Positions 6,063 to 7,971 of a DNA stretch of 7,971 bases are shown in pieces (position 1 is the first letter of the stretch; every line of letters begins with the position of its first letter). The DNA is taken from assembly GCA_902789835.1 (NCBI GenBank), contig CADAPN010000157.1:1-7971 (forward strand), in the 5' to 3' direction. The DNA comes from Oscillospiraceae bacterium (lineage in GTDB: Bacteria > Bacillota_A > Clostridia > Oscillospirales > Oscillospiraceae). A model generated the notes under the pieces. It was given only the letters and a program-made list of their open reading frames with translations. It ran no database searches and was not told the DNA's origin. Made by a program: the position numbers and the translations under genes.

Positions 6063-6513
6063 CCTGCACGGTCTCCGAGTCGGCGCTCTTCACGGTGTAG
6101 ACCGTGAAACCGTCATAATGGAGCTCTCCGTCTTCGCCGCCGGGAATCAGGCAGCTGGAGACATAGGTGGAGGAAAGCGGCTCGCCGAGCTCCGCCTGAA
6201 GCTCGGACAGCGGCTTGTCCACAAAGCTCTTCGCCAGCTCAAAAAGCTGATCGGATTCAGACGAATCCTCGGTGTCGCGGACCAGACCCGCGTCCGGAAG
6301 CGTGGCAACCGGTTCGGCACTCGGTTCCGCCTCGGGCTCGGCACTGGGCGCCGGGGTCTCGCTGGGCGCTTCCGTCTCGGCCGGGGCGGCGGTTTCCGCC
6401 GGAGCCGCGGTTTCCGCCGGGGCGGGCGTGGGATCGGGGGCGGTGCTTCCGCAGCCGATAAGCAGCAGAGCACAGATCAGACAAAGGGCGGCAAGTAACA
6501 GGTTTCTTTTCAT
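6046..6513 (-). CDS. Small lipoprotein with Ala-Pro-Glu-Thr linker, function unknown
   Basis: This 155-residue protein carries a lipoprotein signal: Lys and Arg at 2-3, a hydrophobic stretch to 19, and the lipobox LLIGC with Cys21 as the predicted lipid-modified residue. Residues 25-70 form a low-complexity linker of six-residue APAETA-like units, probably spanning the cell wall zone. A compact C-terminal domain (about 87-153) contains VDKPLSELQAELGEPLSSTY and then a DGELHYDGFTVYTVKSAD segment; this 'LSELQAELGEP' pattern resembles small two-layer folds such as BLIP or SmpA/BamE, but that is only a resemblance. The start at 6513 is supported by AGGAAG 10-12 bases upstream. It begins 20 bases after the stop of paralogue B and its end overlaps the start of paralogue A by 17 bases, so it probably acts with these two surface proteins. 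Confidence 0.85.
   Translation of the reverse strand: MKRNLLLAALCLICALLLIGCGSTAPDPTPAPAETAAPAETAAPAETEAPSETPAPSAEPEAEPSAEPVATLPDAGLVRDTEDSSESDQLFELAKSFVDKPLSELQAELGEPLSSTYVSSCLIPGGEDGELHYDGFTVYTVKSADSETVQDVLAD
6334..6423 (-). repeat. Five 18-base repeats in the lipoprotein linker
   Basis: Residues 31-60 of the lipoprotein are five six-residue units: APAETA, APAETA, APAETE, APSETP, APSAEP. The first three are also close at the DNA level, while the later two have drifted. Such repeats can gain or lose units by slippage without breaking the frame, so linker length may vary between strains; that is an inference. Confidence 0.75.
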
Positions 6514-6533
6514 TTTGTGTTCACTTCCTGGGT

Positions 6534-7971
6534 TCAGAATACATCGCTTCGATACCCGCGCTGCCAGCGGATGGGCTCGTTGCGTTTATAATACATGCGG
6601 TAGGTTTCAAACTGGGATTCGCCGGCGGGATCGAAGATGAAGGAGATGCCGTCAAACTTGATCTCCACCCAGGCGTAGGGCTTATAACCGGCGTGGGCTT
6701 CGATGCGGGTGCCGTCTTCGGCTTCAAAGTATGTCTGTGTGCCGTAGATGCTTCCGCTGATCAGCACCGGGTCGTAGCCGATCATGTAGGCCAGCTCGTA
6801 GAACAGCGCGGCGTAGCCGTAGCAGCTGGCCTCGCCCTTGTCGAGGATGCGGGTGGCTTCCTTCACGGCCCAGCCCTGAGCCCCGACGGGATACAGGGTG
6901 TCCTCGAAGGGAGAGAAGTTCCGGCAGATCCAGTCATAGAGCGCATAGAGCATTTCTTCCTGGGTCATGGCGGAGGGATCGACATTCTCCTCCAGAATGT
7001 CCCACAGCCTGCGGTCGAGCTCGGCGTCTCCGGTGGAGAGTTCGCCGTTTACATTGTAGGTCTGCCTGCCGTAGGTGGTACTGCGCAGAGGCGTCCCGTC
7101 GTCCAGAATGCAGTGGAGCCGGACACCGGCGAAGAACTGGCCTGGCTCGTGAACGGGCAGGGGGATGCTTCCGGTCCAGGTTTCCAGATTGTCCTGGTAC
7201 ACATAGCTGTGGGGGATGACGGCCTCGGCAATGTCCGCGTAGTACGGATGCTGCGGCCCGACGTCCAGGATCATGCCGACCGAGGATTCCGCCGGATGAC
7301 TCGCGGCGCGGCCGAGAACGCGGTTGACCACGTGGGCCAGCAGGCCTCTTGTGACCGGCGCGAAGGGTTCGGTCGTCTCCCCGGGGTCAATCCAGCCGTA
7401 AGCGGCGGCGGTGCAGTAGACGCCGTAGGCTTCATCCGCCGGGTCAAGACCGGGAAAATCATAGGCCGCGTGCTCCACCGCGGGATAAAAGCGCTCGAGA
7501 AGCTCCAGCATCTCCTGGAAGCGGAGCACCTCGTCCGGGTAGAGTTCGTTCCCGTCCAGAATCCCGATGTCCTTCAGGGTGGCGGCGGCCTTGTAGCAGC
7601 TGTCCTTTTCCCCGACGTCGAGGAAGGTGCCGCTGCCCACGAGATCGATGTTCAGAAGCCGGTAGAGGATCTTCACAAAATCCCGGATCGTCACCTTCGC
7701 ATCGATATCCACCACGCCGTTTCGGTCGGCGCTGAGATAGGTGAGATGCTCTGATGTCTCCAGGGGCAGGGTATAGCGGGCAATCAGGACGGTGTCTTCA
7801 AAAACCGGGAAGGTATCGCGCTCCTCCAGGGTTCCCTCGGCATCCTCCCATCCGAGGAAGGTATAGCCCTCAAGCTCCACCGGATCATGGAGAATCACCG
7901 GCGCGCCGTAGGGGACATGCTCCACAATATCGTCCCGGCCGGGAACCAGGTAACGGACTTCGATGGAAACG
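6534..7971 (-). CDS. Surface protein with InlB-type repeat, SLH-like repeats and degenerate transglutaminase-like domain (paralogue B), 5' end outside window
   Basis: The frame is open to the window edge, giving 478 residues; a GTG at 7925 is not the true start, because the 15 codons before it (VSIEVRYLVPGRDDI) align with residues 90-106 of paralogue A. By comparison about 90 residues, including a likely membrane anchor, lie outside. Numbering from the first visible codon: InlB/Flg_new-type repeat about 3-66 (EGYTFLGW at 34-41), three SLH-like repeats about 89-253, linker with HEPGQFFAGVRLH at 274-286 and STGDAELD at 312-319, then the transglutaminase-like domain. Cys383 (ASCYGYAALF) and Asp447 (FIFDP) match the catalytic Cys and Asp, but the His position is Tyr432 (PYAWVEI, codon 6675-6677), so normal catalysis is not expected. 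The helix MLYALYDWICRNF (340-352), absent from paralogue A, is present. It is the first visible gene of the minus-strand set; the promoter is not in view. Confidence 0.85.
   Translation of the reverse strand, partial: VSIEVRYLVPGRDDIVEHVPYGAPVILHDPVELEGYTFLGWEDAEGTLEERDTFPVFEDTVLIARYTLPLETSEHLTYLSADRNGVVDIDAKVTIRDFVKILYRLLNIDLVGSGTFLDVGEKDSCYKAAATLKDIGILDGNELYPDEVLRFQEMLELLERFYPAVEHAAYDFPGLDPADEAYGVYCTAAAYGWIDPGETTEPFAPVTRGLLAHVVNRVLGRAASHPAESSVGMILDVGPQHPYYADIAEAVIPHSYVYQDNLETWTGSIPLPVHEPGQFFAGVRLHCILDDGTPLRSTTYGRQTYNVNGELSTGDAELDRRLWDILEENVDPSAMTQEEMLYALYDWICRNFSPFEDTLYPVGAQGWAVKEATRILDKGEASCYGYAALFYELAYMIGYDPVLISGSIYGTQTYFEAEDGTRIEAHAGYKPYAWVEIKFDGISFIFDPAGESQFETYRMYYKRNEPIRWQRGYRSDVF

Noticed and set aside
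4194..6107. A 637-codon plus-strand open frame opposite paralogue A and across the malQ end
   Set aside because: It runs antisense to a gene with clear domains and overlaps malQ in another frame. Its product is low-complexity and shows no family motif. It is a GC-rich shadow frame.
6693..7754. A 353-codon plus-strand open frame opposite paralogue B
   Set aside because: It mirrors paralogue B, which aligns with paralogue A along its whole length; the plus-strand product has no domain support.
7923..7925. GTG at 7925 as the true start of paralogue B
   Set aside because: The frame continues to the window edge and the upstream residues align with paralogue A, so the gene begins outside the window.

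Overview
The window looks like a piece of a GC-rich, Gram-positive-type anaerobe, most likely a gut Clostridia of the Oscillospirales kind. This is an inference. The signs are a GC-rich sequence with GTG and probable TTG starts, purine-rich Shine-Dalgarno sites, a lipoprotein with a Pro/Ala/Glu linker, and membrane-anchored proteins combining an InlB-type repeat, SLH-like repeats and a transglutaminase-like domain. No 16S or other taxonomic marker is present.

Left half (plus strand, 1-4370): a carbohydrate uptake and processing locus. It holds the C-terminal part of an extracytoplasmic sugar-binding protein (1-643), two CUT1-type permeases (789-1673 and 1673-2533, overlapping by one base) and 4-alpha-glucanotransferase malQ (2759-4315). 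Together these suggest uptake of maltodextrins and disproportionation of them in the cytoplasm. No transport ATPase lies in the window, which fits the common Gram-positive arrangement where a shared MsmX-type ATPase is encoded elsewhere. Strong hairpins sit at every gap of this set: a terminator-like hairpin plus a perfect palindrome between binding protein and permease, three hairpins between the second permease and malQ, and a terminator after malQ.

The most unusual DNA is the permease-malQ gap (2501-2736). The last 33 bases of the permease gene, stop codon included, occur three times with periods of 83 and 82 bases, and each copy is followed by a hairpin. Copies 1 and 2 are identical. Copy 3 differs at four bases, and all four are synonymous third codon positions, as if it had diverged while it was still a coding gene end. 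This suggests repeated insertion or recombination aimed at the conserved permease gene end that restores the gene each time.

Right half (minus strand, 7971-4392): three genes read towards malQ, in the order paralogue B (cut by the window edge), small lipoprotein, paralogue A. A and B are tandem paralogues with the same domain order: InlB/Flg_new-type beta repeat, three SLH-like repeats, a linker and a transglutaminase-like domain. A also shows an N-terminal membrane anchor, a region not visible in B. They are damaged in different ways. A keeps the Cys-His-Asp triad but lacks about 15 residues before the catalytic Cys. B keeps that segment but has Tyr in place of the His. The lipoprotein between them overlaps the start of A by 17 bases, so the three probably form one cell-surface operon of unknown function. 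Its promoter lies outside the window.
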